Below are positions 53,401 to 62,409 of a stretch of DNA of 64,000 nt, in pieces. Source of the DNA: Methylocystis parvus OBBP (GTDB taxonomy: Bacteria; Pseudomonadota; Alphaproteobacteria; Rhizobiales; Beijerinckiaceae); contig NZ_CP092968.1 of assembly GCF_027571405.1 (NCBI RefSeq), positions 744,001 through 808,000 on the forward strand, given 5' to 3'. Below the pieces are notes generated by a model. It did no database searches, was not told where the DNA came from, and was given only the letters and a program-made list of their open reading frames with translations. Every line of letters begins with the position of its first letter. Positions within the stretch are counted from its first letter, which is position 1. The position numbers were made by a program, and so were the translations under genes.

Positions 53401-53416
53401 GTTGCACATTTGCAAC
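53401..53416. promoter_or_regulatory. Dyad upstream of ntrY
   Basis: GTTGCA-CATT-TGCAAC is a perfect 6-bp inverted repeat ending 27 bp before the ntrY start. It may be an operator for autoregulation by NtrX or the boundary of the inserted island. The sequence around it is less GC-rich than ntrY. Confidence 0.4.
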
Positions 53417-53443
53417 AGTCGCGGCCCCGGCCTATAAAACCGC

Positions 53444-55696
53444 ATGGCCCAAGCGGACGATAAGGCACTGTCAGATGGCGGCAAAGGCGCGGGGCTGCGC
53501 GCCTGGTTCGGACCCGCCGTGGCCGTCGGCGCCGTGGGTTGCGCGCTCGCGACCTTTCTCATCACCGCCGAATTCGGCCTCTCGCCGACCGACAACCGAC
53601 TCATCGCCCTGCTTGTCGCGAACGCGCTTTTTGTCGGCGTTCTGCTCGTCATGGTGGTCATCAAGGTCCGGCGCCTTTACCGCGTGTGGCGGCGGGGCGA
53701 GGCGGCGGCCCGCCTTCATGTGCGCGTTGTCGGCATTTTCTCGGTCATCGCGGTCATACCCGCGATCCTGCTCGCCATCGCCGGTTCGCTGACCCTGGAG
53801 CGCGCGCTGAACCCCGCCTTCATGAACGGGGTCAAGATTTTCGTTCACAACACCGCGCAGGCGGCGGAGGCGTTTCAGTCGAGCCAGTGCCAGGCTTTGC
53901 TGCAGGAGGCGCAGCTCACCGCCGCCGATCTCGACCGGGCGCGCGTGCTCTTCATCACCGACCGCAATTATTTCCACCAGATTTTCGATTCGCGCGCGAA
54001 ATTCCTCGGCTTTTCCGTGGCGGCGCTGGTCAAGGCGAATGGCGAAATCGTCGATCGGGTGGACGTCGCCAAGAATGCGTCGGCCATCGTCATCGCGCCG
54101 CCGGATTCCGAGTTCGAGAACGCCCGCAAGGGCGAGCCGCTCTGCCTGATGATCGACGACGGCAAGAGCTTCGTGGCGCTCCGGGCGCTCGGCGCCTTCG
54201 AGAACACCTTCCTCTATGTCACCCGTCCGATCGATCCCTTCGCCGTCGAGTTCCCGAAACAGGCCGAGACTCTGATCAATCGCTACGACGCTTTCGACGG
54301 TTATCGCGCGGCGGTGCAGCGGGCCTTCGTGCTGATGTATGCGCTGCTCACCACCATCATGCTGCTCTCCTCCGTCTGGTTCGGCCTCGATTTCGCCGAC
54401 AGGCTGGTGACGCCGATCCGCACGCTGATCGCCGCGACCGATCAGGTCTCGGCTGGCAATCTCGGCGTTCGGGTCAGGGTCGACCGTTCGCATGGCGAAC
54501 TCGCCCGGCTGGGAGACGTCTTCAATAATATGACGACGGAACTGAACCTGCAGCAGAACCGCCTGCTGGAGGCCAACCGTCTCAACGACGAGCGCCGCGA
54601 ATTTACGGAAGCCGTGCTGGCCGGCGTGCCGGCCGCCGTCATGGGCGTCGACTCGAACGGGATCGTGACGATCCTGAACCGGTCGGCGGAGGAATTGTCG
54701 CTCAACGACGCCAAGGGGCAGGCGACGGTCGGCGCGAGCATCGCCGACGTCATGCCCGAGATCGCGCCACTTCTGACCGATGCGTTGGAGCTCTTCCCGC
54801 GCGCGGTGCAAAGTCAGATCACGATCAAGCGCGGCTCGGCCGAGCGCACCTTCAACATTCGCGTCACGTCGGCGCGCGGGCTGGACGAGGGAACGCCCAG
54901 CTTCGTCGTCACGCTCGACGACATTACGGATCTCGTCACCGCGCAGCGGACTTCCGCCTGGGCCGACGTGGCGCGGCGAATCGCACATGAAATCAAGAAT
55001 CCGCTGACGCCGATCCAGCTCTCCGCCGAGCGTCTGAAGCGCAAATACGGCAAACTGATCCAGGTCGACCGCGAAGTCTTCGACCAGTGCATCGATACGA
55101 TCGTGCGTCAGGTCGACGACATCAAGCGCATGGTGGACGAGTTCTCGTCCTTCGCCCGCATGCCCAAGGCGCGGCCGGCGCGCGACGACCTCACGGAATG
55201 CGCGCGGCAGGTCGCCTTCCTGATGCGCGTCGGCAACGCCGATGTGGACATTGTCGAGAATTACAGGGAGTCGCCGATTTACGCGCAGTTCGACAGGCGG
55301 CTTCTCTCCCAGGCGCTCACCAACATCGTCAAGAACGCGGTCGAGGGCGTCGCCGCGCGGGAGCCAGAAAACGCCACAGAAAAGGGCCGGGTCGAGATCA
55401 ACCTGTCCGTGCGCGACCGCATGGCGGAGATCGACGTTATCGACAATGGTAAGGGCTTTCCGGCGATGAACCGGCAAAGGCTGCTGGAACCCTATATGAC
55501 GACGCGCGCGGACGGCACAGGCCTGGGTCTGCCGATCGTCGCGAAGATTATCGAGGACCACGGCGGACGGTTGGAGCTTCTCGATGCGCCGAAGGGGCGG
55601 GGGGCCTGCGTGAGGCTCGTCCTGCCGCTGGCGGATGGCGGCAAGCTTCTGGATGAGCCGGCGACGGCGCACAATTCTGAAACGAGCGGGGCGTAA
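53444..55696 (+). CDS. ntrY: Nitrogen/redox sensor kinase NtrY
   Basis: 750 aa membrane kinase. N-terminal membrane helices (about 30-55, 62-80 and 95-115), a periplasmic region to about 285, a further helix (about 290-310), then HAMP, PAS (LAGVPAAVMGVDSNGIVTILNRSAEELSL) and kinase domains with H-box HEIKNPLTPIQLSAERLKRKYG, N-box LTNIVKNAVEGV and DNGKGFP, TRADGTGLGLPIVAKIIEDHGG. NtrY phosphorylates NtrX and links nitrogen and oxygen/redox signals in alphaproteobacteria. Its stop and the ntrX start share a base (TAATG). The usual adjacency to ntrC is broken by the island. Confidence 0.95.
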   Translation: MAQADDKALSDGGKGAGLRAWFGPAVAVGAVGCALATFLITAEFGLSPTDNRLIALLVANALFVGVLLVMVVIKVRRLYRVWRRGEAAARLHVRVVGIFSVIAVIPAILLAIAGSLTLERALNPAFMNGVKIFVHNTAQAAEAFQSSQCQALLQEAQLTAADLDRARVLFITDRNYFHQIFDSRAKFLGFSVAALVKANGEIVDRVDVAKNASAIVIAPPDSEFENARKGEPLCLMIDDGKSFVALRALGAFENTFLYVTRPIDPFAVEFPKQAETLINRYDAFDGYRAAVQRAFVLMYALLTTIMLLSSVWFGLDFADRLVTPIRTLIAATDQVSAGNLGVRVRVDRSHGELARLGDVFNNMTTELNLQQNRLLEANRLNDERREFTEAVLAGVPAAVMGVDSNGIVTILNRSAEELSLNDAKGQATVGASIADVMPEIAPLLTDALELFPRAVQSQITIKRGSAERTFNIRVTSARGLDEGTPSFVVTLDDITDLVTAQRTSAWADVARRIAHEIKNPLTPIQLSAERLKRKYGKLIQVDREVFDQCIDTIVRQVDDIKRMVDEFSSFARMPKARPARDDLTECARQVAFLMRVGNADVDIVENYRESPIYAQFDRRLLSQALTNIVKNAVEGVAAREPENATEKGRVEINLSVRDRMAEIDVIDNGKGFPAMNRQRLLEPYMTTRADGTGLGLPIVAKIIEDHGGRLELLDAPKGRGACVRLVLPLADGGKLLDEPATAHNSETSGA

Positions 55697-57060
55697 TGGC
55701 GAGCGATATTCTGATCGTCGACGACGAACAAGACATCCGCGAGCTGGTCGCGGGCATTCTGGGCGACGAGGGGCATGGCGCCCGCACAGCCAAGGACGCG
55801 GACGACGCGCTGGCCGCGATCGCGTTCCGGCGCCCCCATCTGGTCTTTCTCGATATCTGGCTGCAGGGCTCCCGCCTTGACGGGCTGCAGGTGCTGGAGC
55901 AGATCCAGAAGCAGCACAAAGGCTTGCCGGTCGTCATGATTTCCGGTCACGGCAATATCGAGACGGCCGTCAGCGCCATCAAGATCGGCGCCTATGACTT
56001 CATCGAAAAGCCCTTCAAGGCCGACAGGCTGGTGCTCGTGGCTGAGCGCGCGCTCGAAGCCTATCAGCTCCGCCGCGAATTGTCGGCGCTGCGCCAGAGG
56101 GCGGGGGCCTTCGACCGCATCGTCGGCAATTCGCCGGCCGCGCATCAGCTTCAGCAACTGATCGCCCGCGTCGCGCCTGTAAATTCCCGCGTGCTCATCA
56201 CAGGCGCGCCGGGCACGGGCAAGGAGCTGGCCGCCCGCTGCATCCATGAGGCCTCGGCGCGCGCCGGCGGACCCTTCGTCGTCATCAATTCGGCGACGAT
56301 CACGCCGGAGAATATGGAGATCGAACTTTTCGGCCGGGAAGGGCCGGACGGCGAGCGGAAGATCGGCGCGCTGGAAGAGGCTCATGGCGGCACGCTCTTC
56401 CTCGACGAGATCGCCGACATGCCCAAGGACACGCAGGCGAAGATTCTCCGCGTCCTCGTGGACCAGACCTTCCAGCGCGTCGGCGGCGCGACGAAAGTGC
56501 AGGTCGACGTGCGCGTCATTTCGTCATCTGCCCGCGATCTCGCCGTCGCGATCGAGGACGGCGCGCTTCGCGAGGATCTCTTCCATCGCCTTGCGGTTGT
56601 GCCGATCCGCGTGCCGTCCCTGGCCGAGCGTCGGGAGGATATTCCCTCCTTGATCGAATATTTCATGGAGAATATGTCGCTGGCCTCGGGCATGCCGCGG
56701 CGTCAAATCGCCGAGGACGCGCTCGCCGTCCTGCAGTTGCACGATTGGCCCGGGAACATCCGTCAGTTGAAGAATAACGTCGAGCGGCTGATGATCCTCA
56801 CCACCGGCGAACCCGGCGCGACGATCACGGCGGAGATGCTTCCGGCCGATGTCGGCGAACTCGTGCCGGCGACGCCGGCCGGCGTTCGCGGCGAAAAACT
56901 GATGAGCCTGCCGCTGCGCGAGGCGCGGGAAGTCTTCGAACGCGAATATCTCGTGGCTCAGCTCAACCGCTTTTCCGGCAATATTTCGCGAACCGCGGAA
57001 TTCATCGGAATGGAGAGATCAGCCCTCCACAGGAAGTTGAAGTCACTGTCTATTGAATAA
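55696..57060 (+). CDS. ntrX: Response regulator NtrX
   Basis: 454 aa. Receiver with Asp53 (HLVFLDIWLQGSRLDG), AAA+ domain with Walker A TGAPGTGKE and Walker [13 protein letters not shown], and a C-terminal Fis HTH (LNRFSGNISRTAEFIGMERSALHRKLKSL). The GAFTGA sigma-54 loop is absent: the region reads FGREGPDGERKIGALEEA, the known feature of alphaproteobacterial NtrX, which acts with sigma-70 or as a repressor. It is translationally coupled to ntrY. A 654-bp spacer separates it from hfq. Confidence 0.95.
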   Translation: MASDILIVDDEQDIRELVAGILGDEGHGARTAKDADDALAAIAFRRPHLVFLDIWLQGSRLDGLQVLEQIQKQHKGLPVVMISGHGNIETAVSAIKIGAYDFIEKPFKADRLVLVAERALEAYQLRRELSALRQRAGAFDRIVGNSPAAHQLQQLIARVAPVNSRVLITGAPGTGKELAARCIHEASARAGGPFVVINSATITPENMEIELFGREGPDGERKIGALEEAHGGTLFLDEIADMPKDTQAKILRVLVDQTFQRVGGATKVQVDVRVISSSARDLAVAIEDGALREDLFHRLAVVPIRVPSLAERREDIPSLIEYFMENMSLASGMPRRQIAEDALAVLQLHDWPGNIRQLKNNVERLMILTTGEPGATITAEMLPADVGELVPATPAGVRGEKLMSLPLREAREVFEREYLVAQLNRFSGNISRTAEFIGMERSALHRKLKSLSIE

Positions 57061-57714
57061 TAAAATCAGTACGTTATAACTTGAACTTAAAGCTGAGATT
57101 TAAATCTTTGCCGATTGGGTCAGATAGCGCTGGCGTCCCGGGCCGGCGCGGCGTGCGCTATCTCCGGGCCGCGCCTCGCTGTCTTGGGCGACCGGTCTGG
57201 AGGGAGTCGTTCACGCCGCTCGCGTCACGCGTAAAAAGCCGGCCTGCCGGCAGTTCGGCATCCGGCTGATCGCACCGCCTGGATCGCACCTTCAGCAAGA
57301 GGATGAAGCGCTTTAACGCGCCCATGCCTCACATCGCCGACGCACGGAACAGCGTCCTCATCCTCCAATCGCCTGACGGCGCTGCTCGACGCGAGCATGC
57401 CCCGCCCCCGCCGGAGCCGGGGCGAGACATGCGCTCAAAGCCCTGATTGGATTTTGATAATTCACTGCAGGGTTGCGCCGTTTGGATCTCGCCTGGCGGC
57501 ATCCGTCCGATCTTATTGGCTACGCTACCGATCGAAAATTTCTTATCAGCCGCAGCCAGTCGGGAGACGCAAACTCGCCTCCTCCACGACTTCCGCCTTG
57601 CGCTCGGACAGTCGAAGGGTTCTAATGTCGCCTTGCGGCGGCCAATCAAAAAACATAACCGCGGGGGGCGGCTCAAACCGCTCGGCTCAATCAGAAAAAA
57701 GAACAGGACAGCCG
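57061..57714. other. Long spacer between ntrX and hfq
   Basis: 654 bp. The first 60 bp are AT-rich; the rest is GC-rich. No open frame on either strand has coding character, and no tRNA or perfect terminator hairpin was recognised. In other members of the order additional genes can occupy this interval, so a decayed gene or a long hfq leader is possible. It should contain the hfq-hflX promoter. Confidence 0.45.
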
Positions 57715-57978
57715 ATGTCGTCGGAGCGTTCGCAAAATCTACAGGATACATTTCTCAATTTCGTCAGGAAAAACAAAGTTCCGCTTACGATCTTCCTCGT
57801 CAACGGCGTGAAGCTGCAGGGCATCGTTACCTGGTTCGACAATTTCTGCCTGCTTCTGCGTCGGGACGGCCACTCGCAACTCGTCTATAAGCACGCCATA
57901 TCGACGATCATGCCGGGGCATCCGATCCAGATGTTCGAGCCTGGCGAGGACGAGGGGCCGGCGGAGAAGCAGCGGTAA
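57715..57978 (+). CDS. hfq: RNA chaperone Hfq
   Basis: 87 aa. Sm1 motif in [46 protein letters not shown] and Sm2 motif [13 protein letters not shown] are both complete. It forms a hexamer that pairs small RNAs with mRNAs. ATG 57715 gives the alphaproteobacterial [11 protein letters not shown] start. hflX follows after 5 bp, the standard hfq-hflX operon next to ntrYX in this class. Confidence 0.97.
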   Translation: MSSERSQNLQDTFLNFVRKNKVPLTIFLVNGVKLQGIVTWFDNFCLLLRRDGHSQLVYKHAISTIMPGHPIQMFEPGEDEGPAEKQR

Positions 57979-57983
57979 GCGGA

Positions 57984-59324
57984 TTGAACGACGAACTTGC
58001 AGGAGAAGAACGCGCGCTCGGCGACGACCGGACGCGCGCGATTGTGGTTGGGCCTTATCCTTCCAAGGGCCCGGCGTCGCTTTCACGCGATCCCGGAGCG
58101 CGGCTGGCTGAGGCCGTAGGCCTGGCCCAGGCGATCGATCTCGACATTGTCGGCGAGGTGCCGGTTGCGCTGAACGATGTTCGGCCCGCGACCTATCTCG
58201 GCAAGGGGAAGGTCGAGGAGATCGGCGAGACCGTCAAGGCGGCGGAAGCCGGCCTTGTCAGCATGGATTGCCAGCTCTCCCCGGTGCAGCAGCGGAACCT
58301 GGAAAAAGCCTGGGGCGCCAAGGTCATCGACCGCACGGGGCTCATTCTCGAGATTTTCGGGCAGCGCGCCAGAACGAAGGAGGGCGCGCTTCAGGTGGAG
58401 CTCGCCCATCTCGCTTATCAGAAATCCCGGCTCGTCCGCTCCTGGACCCATCTCGAGCGCCAGCGGGGCGGCTTCGGCTTTCTCGGCGGCCCCGGCGAAA
58501 CCCAGATCGAGACTGACCGTCGCCTCATTGAAGAACGGATGCGCCGCATCGAGCACGACCTCGACAAGGTCAAGCGCACGCGCGGCCTGCACCGCAAGAC
58601 GCGGCGCGAGGTTCCTTACCCGGTGGTCGCGCTCGTGGGCTACACCAACGCCGGAAAGTCGACGCTTTTCAATCGCCTGACGAAGGCTGAGGTCCTCGCG
58701 CAGGATATGCTTTTCGCGACGCTCGATCCGACCTTGCGCCAGATCCGCCTGCCGCATGGCGCGCGCGTGCTGCTCTCCGACACGGTCGGCTTCATCTCCG
58801 ACCTGCCCACCATGCTCGTTTCCGCCTTCCGCGCCACGCTAGAGGAGGTGACGCTGGCGGACGTCATTCTGCATGTCAGAGACGTCTCGCATGAGGATTC
58901 CGAGGCGCAGGCGCGCGACGTCGAGGCGATTCTGGAGGAACTGGGTCTCAAGGGCGAGGCCGAGGGCCGGATCATCGAAGTTTGGAACAAGGTCGACTGC
59001 CTCGACGCCGAGCGGCTGGAATCGATGCGCGTCGCGGCGCGCGGCTACGATCTTCGGCGTCGGCCGGCGCTCGTCTCGGCCCTGACGGGCGAGGGGCTCG
59101 ACGATCTCCTGACGCGGATCGAGAATGTTCTGGCGGAGAGCCGGACGACCCTCGCATTGGAGCTGCCGCCGGAAGACGGGCAGGGGCTTGCCTGGCTTCA
59201 CGCCCATGCCGAGGTGCTGTCGCGCGAGACGGCGGATGACGGACGCTCCCGTCTTCTTGTCCGCGTCGCGCCAGAGCGCGTCGACGAGGTCATGCGCCGA
59301 TACGCCGCCGCGCGGAGCCAATAA
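57984..59324 (+). CDS. hflX: Ribosome-associated GTPase HflX
   Basis: 446 aa. The N-terminal HflX domain contains the ATYLGKGKVEEIGETVKAAEAGLVSMDCQLSPVQQRNLEKAWGAKVIDRTGLILEIFGQRARTKEG block and a coiled coil. The G domain has G1 GYTNAGKST, G3 DTVGFISDLP and G4 NKVD. It splits stalled ribosomes under stress. The start is TTG at 57984; no ATG is available before the conserved region. It is followed by the SMR transporter gene with essentially no gap. Confidence 0.95.
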   Translation: MNDELAGEERALGDDRTRAIVVGPYPSKGPASLSRDPGARLAEAVGLAQAIDLDIVGEVPVALNDVRPATYLGKGKVEEIGETVKAAEAGLVSMDCQLSPVQQRNLEKAWGAKVIDRTGLILEIFGQRARTKEGALQVELAHLAYQKSRLVRSWTHLERQRGGFGFLGGPGETQIETDRRLIEERMRRIEHDLDKVKRTRGLHRKTRREVPYPVVALVGYTNAGKSTLFNRLTKAEVLAQDMLFATLDPTLRQIRLPHGARVLLSDTVGFISDLPTMLVSAFRATLEEVTLADVILHVRDVSHEDSEAQARDVEAILEELGLKGEAEGRIIEVWNKVDCLDAERLESMRVAARGYDLRRRPALVSALTGEGLDDLLTRIENVLAESRTTLALELPPEDGQGLAWLHAHAEVLSRETADDGRSRLLVRVAPERVDEVMRRYAAARSQ

Positions 59325-59325
59325 A

Positions 59326-59649
59326 GTGCACTGGCTTTATCTCGCCATCGCGATCGTGTCCGAGGTCGCGGGCTCTTCGGCCCTGCCCGCCGCGCAGGGC
59401 TTTCGCAACCCGCTGCCCTCGGCTCTGGTCATTGCGGGCTATATCTCCGCCTTCTATTTCCTGTCGCTGACGCTGGAAGCGATTCCGCTCGGCGTGGCCT
59501 ACGCCATCTGGTCCGGAGTCGGCCTCGCCCTGATCTCCGTCGCTGGCTGGGTATTTTACCGGCAAGCTATGGGCGCGGTGGAAATCGCGGGCATTCTGCT
59601 GATCGGCGCGGGCGTCGTGATCCTGAAATTCGGAAGCGGCGCGCGCTAA
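59326..59649 (+). CDS. Small multidrug resistance (SMR) family transporter
   Basis: 107 aa with four membrane helices. The membrane glutamate required for drug/proton exchange is present at residue 13 (AIAIVSEVAGS), and the second half has YISAFYFLSLTLEAIPLGVAYAIWSGVGLALISVAGWVFYRQ, close to EmrE. It exports quaternary ammonium or similar cations, or guanidinium in the Gdx branch; the EmrE-like pattern is favoured. GTG 59326 directly follows the hflX stop. It converges on the cytochrome b561 gene, overlapping its end by 4 bp. Confidence 0.92.
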   Translation: MHWLYLAIAIVSEVAGSSALPAAQGFRNPLPSALVIAGYISAFYFLSLTLEAIPLGVAYAIWSGVGLALISVAGWVFYRQAMGAVEIAGILLIGAGVVILKFGSGAR

Positions 59650-60209
59650 TCCGCGCCGAGGAAGGCCGGCAGCATCCGCTTCAGCGCGCGGTCCTTCATC
59701 ACATAGTGATGCGCCAGCGCGGCGGATGCGTGCAAGACCGCGAGCAGGACGAGCGCGTGCGCCAGCAGCTCGTGGATTTCCTTGGAGTAATGCTTGAGCT
59801 CGCGGTTCCGGGGCCAGGGCGAGGGGATGTCGACGACGCCGAAGAGCGAGAGCGGCTCGCCGCCATGGAAAAGCGTCACGACTCCGACGACCGGGACAGC
59901 GACCAGCAGGGCGTAAAGAGCGAGGTGAACAAGTCTGGTCGCGAGCAGGGCTGGCGCGCCGAAACGTGTCGTCTCCAAAGCGGGGGCAGGGGTCACGAAG
60001 CGCCAGACGACGCGCAGCAGGAGCAGCAGCGCGACCATTTCGCCGAGGATGACATGGACGAACTCGCCCATATGACGGATCGAGCCCTTCGGAAGGTCAT
60101 CGCCAAGGACGCCGAGCGTCCAGGCCGCGGCGACGAAAAGGACCGTCAGCCAGTGGAAGGCCTGCGCCGGCGGACTATAGCGGAGCGCGGCGGTGGAAGC
60201 GTCGGACAT
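59646..60209 (-). CDS. Cytochrome b561 family protein
   Basis: 187 aa with four membrane helices. Haem-ligand histidines lie in AQAFHWLTVLFVAAAWTLG (helix 1), GEFVHVILGEMVALLLLLRVVWRF (helix 2), ELKHYSKEIHELLAHALVLLAVLHASAALAHHYV (helices 3-4). Bacterial members accept electrons from quinols or superoxide in the inner membrane. ATG 60209 is preferred because GGAG lies 6 bp upstream; the longer frame adds an Arg/Pro-rich stretch. Confidence 0.92.
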   Translation of the reverse strand: MSDASTAALRYSPPAQAFHWLTVLFVAAAWTLGVLGDDLPKGSIRHMGEFVHVILGEMVALLLLLRVVWRFVTPAPALETTRFGAPALLATRLVHLALYALLVAVPVVGVVTLFHGGEPLSLFGVVDIPSPWPRNRELKHYSKEIHELLAHALVLLAVLHASAALAHHYVMKDRALKRMLPAFLGAD

Positions 60210-60344
60210 GACGGTCTCCATGGGGCGCGTGGAGAATGGCGCGGCGCGACATTCCAATCAAGGCGACGAGGCGTCGCGGCGTCAGTCGAGTCGCGAAGCG
60301 GAAACGGCTCGCAAGGCAGGGCAATCAGGTGAAGGACGACCAAC

Positions 60345-60396
60345 CTCGCCCTCATGCTGAGCCGCCGCAGGCGGCGTCTCAAAGCACGAGGGCGAG
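60345..60396. repeat. Palindromic repeat (REP-like), copy 1
   Basis: Imperfect palindrome: outer arms CTCGCCCTC / GAGGGCGAG enclose an inner hairpin CCGCCGCAGGCGGCG. It is related in layout to the element at 60419, and both resemble the dispersed CCTCATCCTGAGGAG-type palindromes of alphaproteobacterial chromosomes. Confidence 0.65.
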
Positions 60397-60418
60397 CTCC
60401 AGATTTCGGGAAATGAAG

Positions 60419-60473
60419 GGTTTCCTCGTCCTTCGAGACGCGAGCTTCGCTCACTCCTCAGGATGAGGAAACC
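60419..60473. repeat. Palindromic repeat (REP-like), copy 2
   Basis: Outer arms GGTTTCCTC (60419-60427) / GAGGAAACC (60465-60473) with TCCTTCGAG and CTCCTCAGGA inside. It lies 22 bp after copy 1, between cytochrome b561 and mazG. Confidence 0.7.
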
Positions 60474-60501
60474 TTCATCCGATCGCCCTTGGCTCGCAAG
60501 G

Positions 60502-61311
60502 TCAGTCCTCTTTGTTCTTTTCCAGCCGTTTCGCTTCCGACCACAGCGCCTCCATCTCGTCGAGCGGGGCGGCCTCGGGCGATGAGCCCATCTCCTTCAA
60601 CCGGCGCTCAATATGGCGAAAGCGCCGCTCGAATTTGGCGTTGGCGCCGCGCAACGCCTGTTCGGGATCGACCTTGGCGTGCCGCGCGAGATTGGAGACG
60701 ACGAAAAGAAGGTCGCCAATCTCTTCCTCCAGCGCCTTCGCGTCGATCTGGCCGGCCGCCAGCTCGGCCGCGACCTCATCCGTTTCCTCTCGAATCTTGC
60801 CCATCACATGAAGGGCGTCGTTCCAGTCGAAACCGACTGTCGACGCCTTCTGCTGAAGCTTCACCGCGCGGGTCAAAGCGGGCAGGGCAAGCGGGACTCC
60901 GGCGAGCAGGCTCGCGGGAGCAGGGACTCCCTTGGCGGCTTTCTCGGCCGCCTTGATCTCACTCCACTGCGCCGTCACGCCGTCGGGGGTCTTGGCTCCG
61001 CCGTCGCCGAAAACATGCGGATGTCGGCGGATGAGCTTGTCGCAGATCGCGGCGACGACGTCGGGGAAGGCGAAGGCGCCCTGCTCTTCGGCCATGCGCG
61101 CGTGAAAGACCACCTGCAGCAGAAGGTCGCCGAGTTCGTCCTTCAGATCGCCGAGCTCGCCGATTTCGATCGCCTCGACGACCTCATAGGCTTCTTCGAT
61201 CGTGTAAGGCGCGATGGAGCGAAAATCCTGCTCAAGGTCCCATGGGCAACCCGTGCCGGGCGTGCGCAGGGCCGCCATGATTTCTAAGAGACGCGCTGTG
61301 TCGCCTGACAT
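60502..61311 (-). CDS. mazG: Nucleoside triphosphate pyrophosphohydrolase MazG
   Basis: 269 aa with two tandem MazG domains. Domain 1: GCPWDLEQDFRSIAPYTIEEAYEVVEAIEIGELGDLKDELGDLLLQVVFHARMAEE; domain 2: ETDEVAAELAAGQIDAKALEEEIGDLLFVVSNLARHAKVD. The EExxE and ExxD metal-binding motifs are intact in both. It hydrolyses NTPs, with a role in clearing damaged nucleotides and in (p)ppGpp-linked stress. ATG 61311 (MSGDTARLLEIM) matches relatives; ATG 61332 is also possible. Confidence 0.94.
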   Translation of the reverse strand: MSGDTARLLEIMAALRTPGTGCPWDLEQDFRSIAPYTIEEAYEVVEAIEIGELGDLKDELGDLLLQVVFHARMAEEQGAFAFPDVVAAICDKLIRRHPHVFGDGGAKTPDGVTAQWSEIKAAEKAAKGVPAPASLLAGVPLALPALTRAVKLQQKASTVGFDWNDALHVMGKIREETDEVAAELAAGQIDAKALEEEIGDLLFVVSNLARHAKVDPEQALRGANAKFERRFRHIERRLKEMGSSPEAAPLDEMEALWSEAKRLEKNKED

Positions 61312-61337
61312 GGGCGATGGCCCTTCCTGCAAAAGGA

Positions 61338-61369
61338 AACGCCGCGCTCCCTGATGGAAACGCGGCGTT
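61338..61369 (-). terminator. Terminator of the double cold-shock gene
   Basis: Perfect 9-bp stem AACGCCGCG (61338-61346) / CGCGGCGTT (61361-61369), 14-nt loop. On the minus strand it is followed by TCCTTTTG. It lies 23 bp past the stop of the cold-shock gene and partly covers the mazG leader. Confidence 0.8.
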
Positions 61370-61391
61370 CGGATCGTATATCGCTGCTCGA

Positions 61392-62069
61392 TTAATCCAG
61401 CGTGATGGACAGCGCCTCGCGGCCCTTGGCGGTGTCCACGACCTGCATGGTCACCGGCTGACCTTCGAGAAGGCGCTGCACGCCCGACGGGCCGAGGATC
61501 GAGATGTGGACGAAAACGTCCTTTCCGCCATCATTCGACTGGACGAAGCCGAAGCCCTTGGTCTCGTCGAACCACTTCACCTTGCCGGAAACCGGCACGG
61601 CGGTCGAGGGATCGGGGGCCTGACGGCGCGGACGGGGACCGCCGCCGCCACCGCCGCCAAAGTCGCCGCGCGGGGGCGGAGGAGCGCGTTCGGCGGCGCC
61701 GGCGAGATCCACGTCGAGAATGCGCTGAACCTGCTGGCCCTTCACGGAGCTGGTCACAACGACCTGCAGCTTCGCGCCCGGCGGCAAGCTCTCATATCCC
61801 GCCGCCTGCACGGCTCCGATATGAAGGAAGGCGTCGCCCGTGCCGTTGGCGAGCTCGACGAAGCCGAAGCCTTTATCCGGCTTGAACCACTTCACAATGG
61901 CGTCGACGGCGGGCTCGTTGCCCATTATCGGGGGCGCCGAGTCCGGGAAACCGCCGCCGCCGAACGGCGACCTCGGGGCCCGACCGGGCCGCGGGGCGTC
62001 ATAGCCGAACGGGCCGTCATCATCGAACCCACGCTTGCGGGGTCCCCGGAAATCTCTACCTTTGCTCAT
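61392..62069 (-). CDS. Double cold-shock-domain protein
   Basis: 225 aa. A basic Gly/Pro/Arg-rich N-terminal tail (1-53) is followed by CSD1 (about 56-122, AIVKWFKPDKGFGFVELANGTGDAFLHIGAV), a Gly/Pro/Arg linker and CSD2 (about 158-225, GKVKWFDETKGFGFVQSNDGGKDVFVHISIL). RNP1 and RNP2 motifs are intact in both. The flexible basic tail and linker suggest RNA-chaperone activity. This is the second tandem-CSD protein in the window; the first (17144) lacks the basic tail. Confidence 0.92.
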   Translation of the reverse strand: MSKGRDFRGPRKRGFDDDGPFGYDAPRPGRAPRSPFGGGGFPDSAPPIMGNEPAVDAIVKWFKPDKGFGFVELANGTGDAFLHIGAVQAAGYESLPPGAKLQVVVTSSVKGQQVQRILDVDLAGAAERAPPPPRGDFGGGGGGGPRPRRQAPDPSTAVPVSGKVKWFDETKGFGFVQSNDGGKDVFVHISILGPSGVQRLLEGQPVTMQVVDTAKGREALSITLD

Positions 62070-62409
62070 CTCTTACCTGCTCGTCTCCGCCAAAAACGGC
62101 AAGACTTTTATGCCAAACGCGTGCGCCCATGCGACATCGCTCGGGCGCGAAAAATGCGTCCGTCCGAAACGATGGGATGTTGCCAGTTTGAATGCCATAT
62201 AGTCCCGCGCGGCGTAGGTTTTAGCAGATATCGGGCCGAACTGGCCAGAATTTTTCGTGGGTCCATCGAAAAAACCCAAGAAACGCCATGGTCCGGCTCA
62301 GCCGGAAGCGTCGAGACGCACGCGTCCCGCCTTGCTTTTCAAGGCTTTTCGTGCAAGCCGGGCGCAATAAGGCGCGATGATGGCGAGGGTTCGCCCCGAC
62401 GGCGACGAA
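62070..62409. other. Spacer between the toxin gene and the cold-shock gene
   Basis: 340 bp. It should hold the promoter and leader of the cold-shock gene. No other gene, repeat or strong hairpin was recognised. Confidence 0.45.

Noticed and set aside
50580..53443. Prophage or integrative element at the ntr locus
   Set aside because: No integrase, tRNA target or attachment repeat is visible; only the IS5-type transposase, which inserted later into the island.
53471..55672. 733-codon open frame antisense to ntrY
   Set aside because: High-GC codon bias leaves long stop-free antisense frames; the protein is Arg/Asp-rich without domain character, while the plus strand encodes a complete NtrY.
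55696..57060. Loss of function of NtrX because GAFTGA is missing
   Set aside because: Absence of this loop is normal for alphaproteobacterial NtrX proteins.
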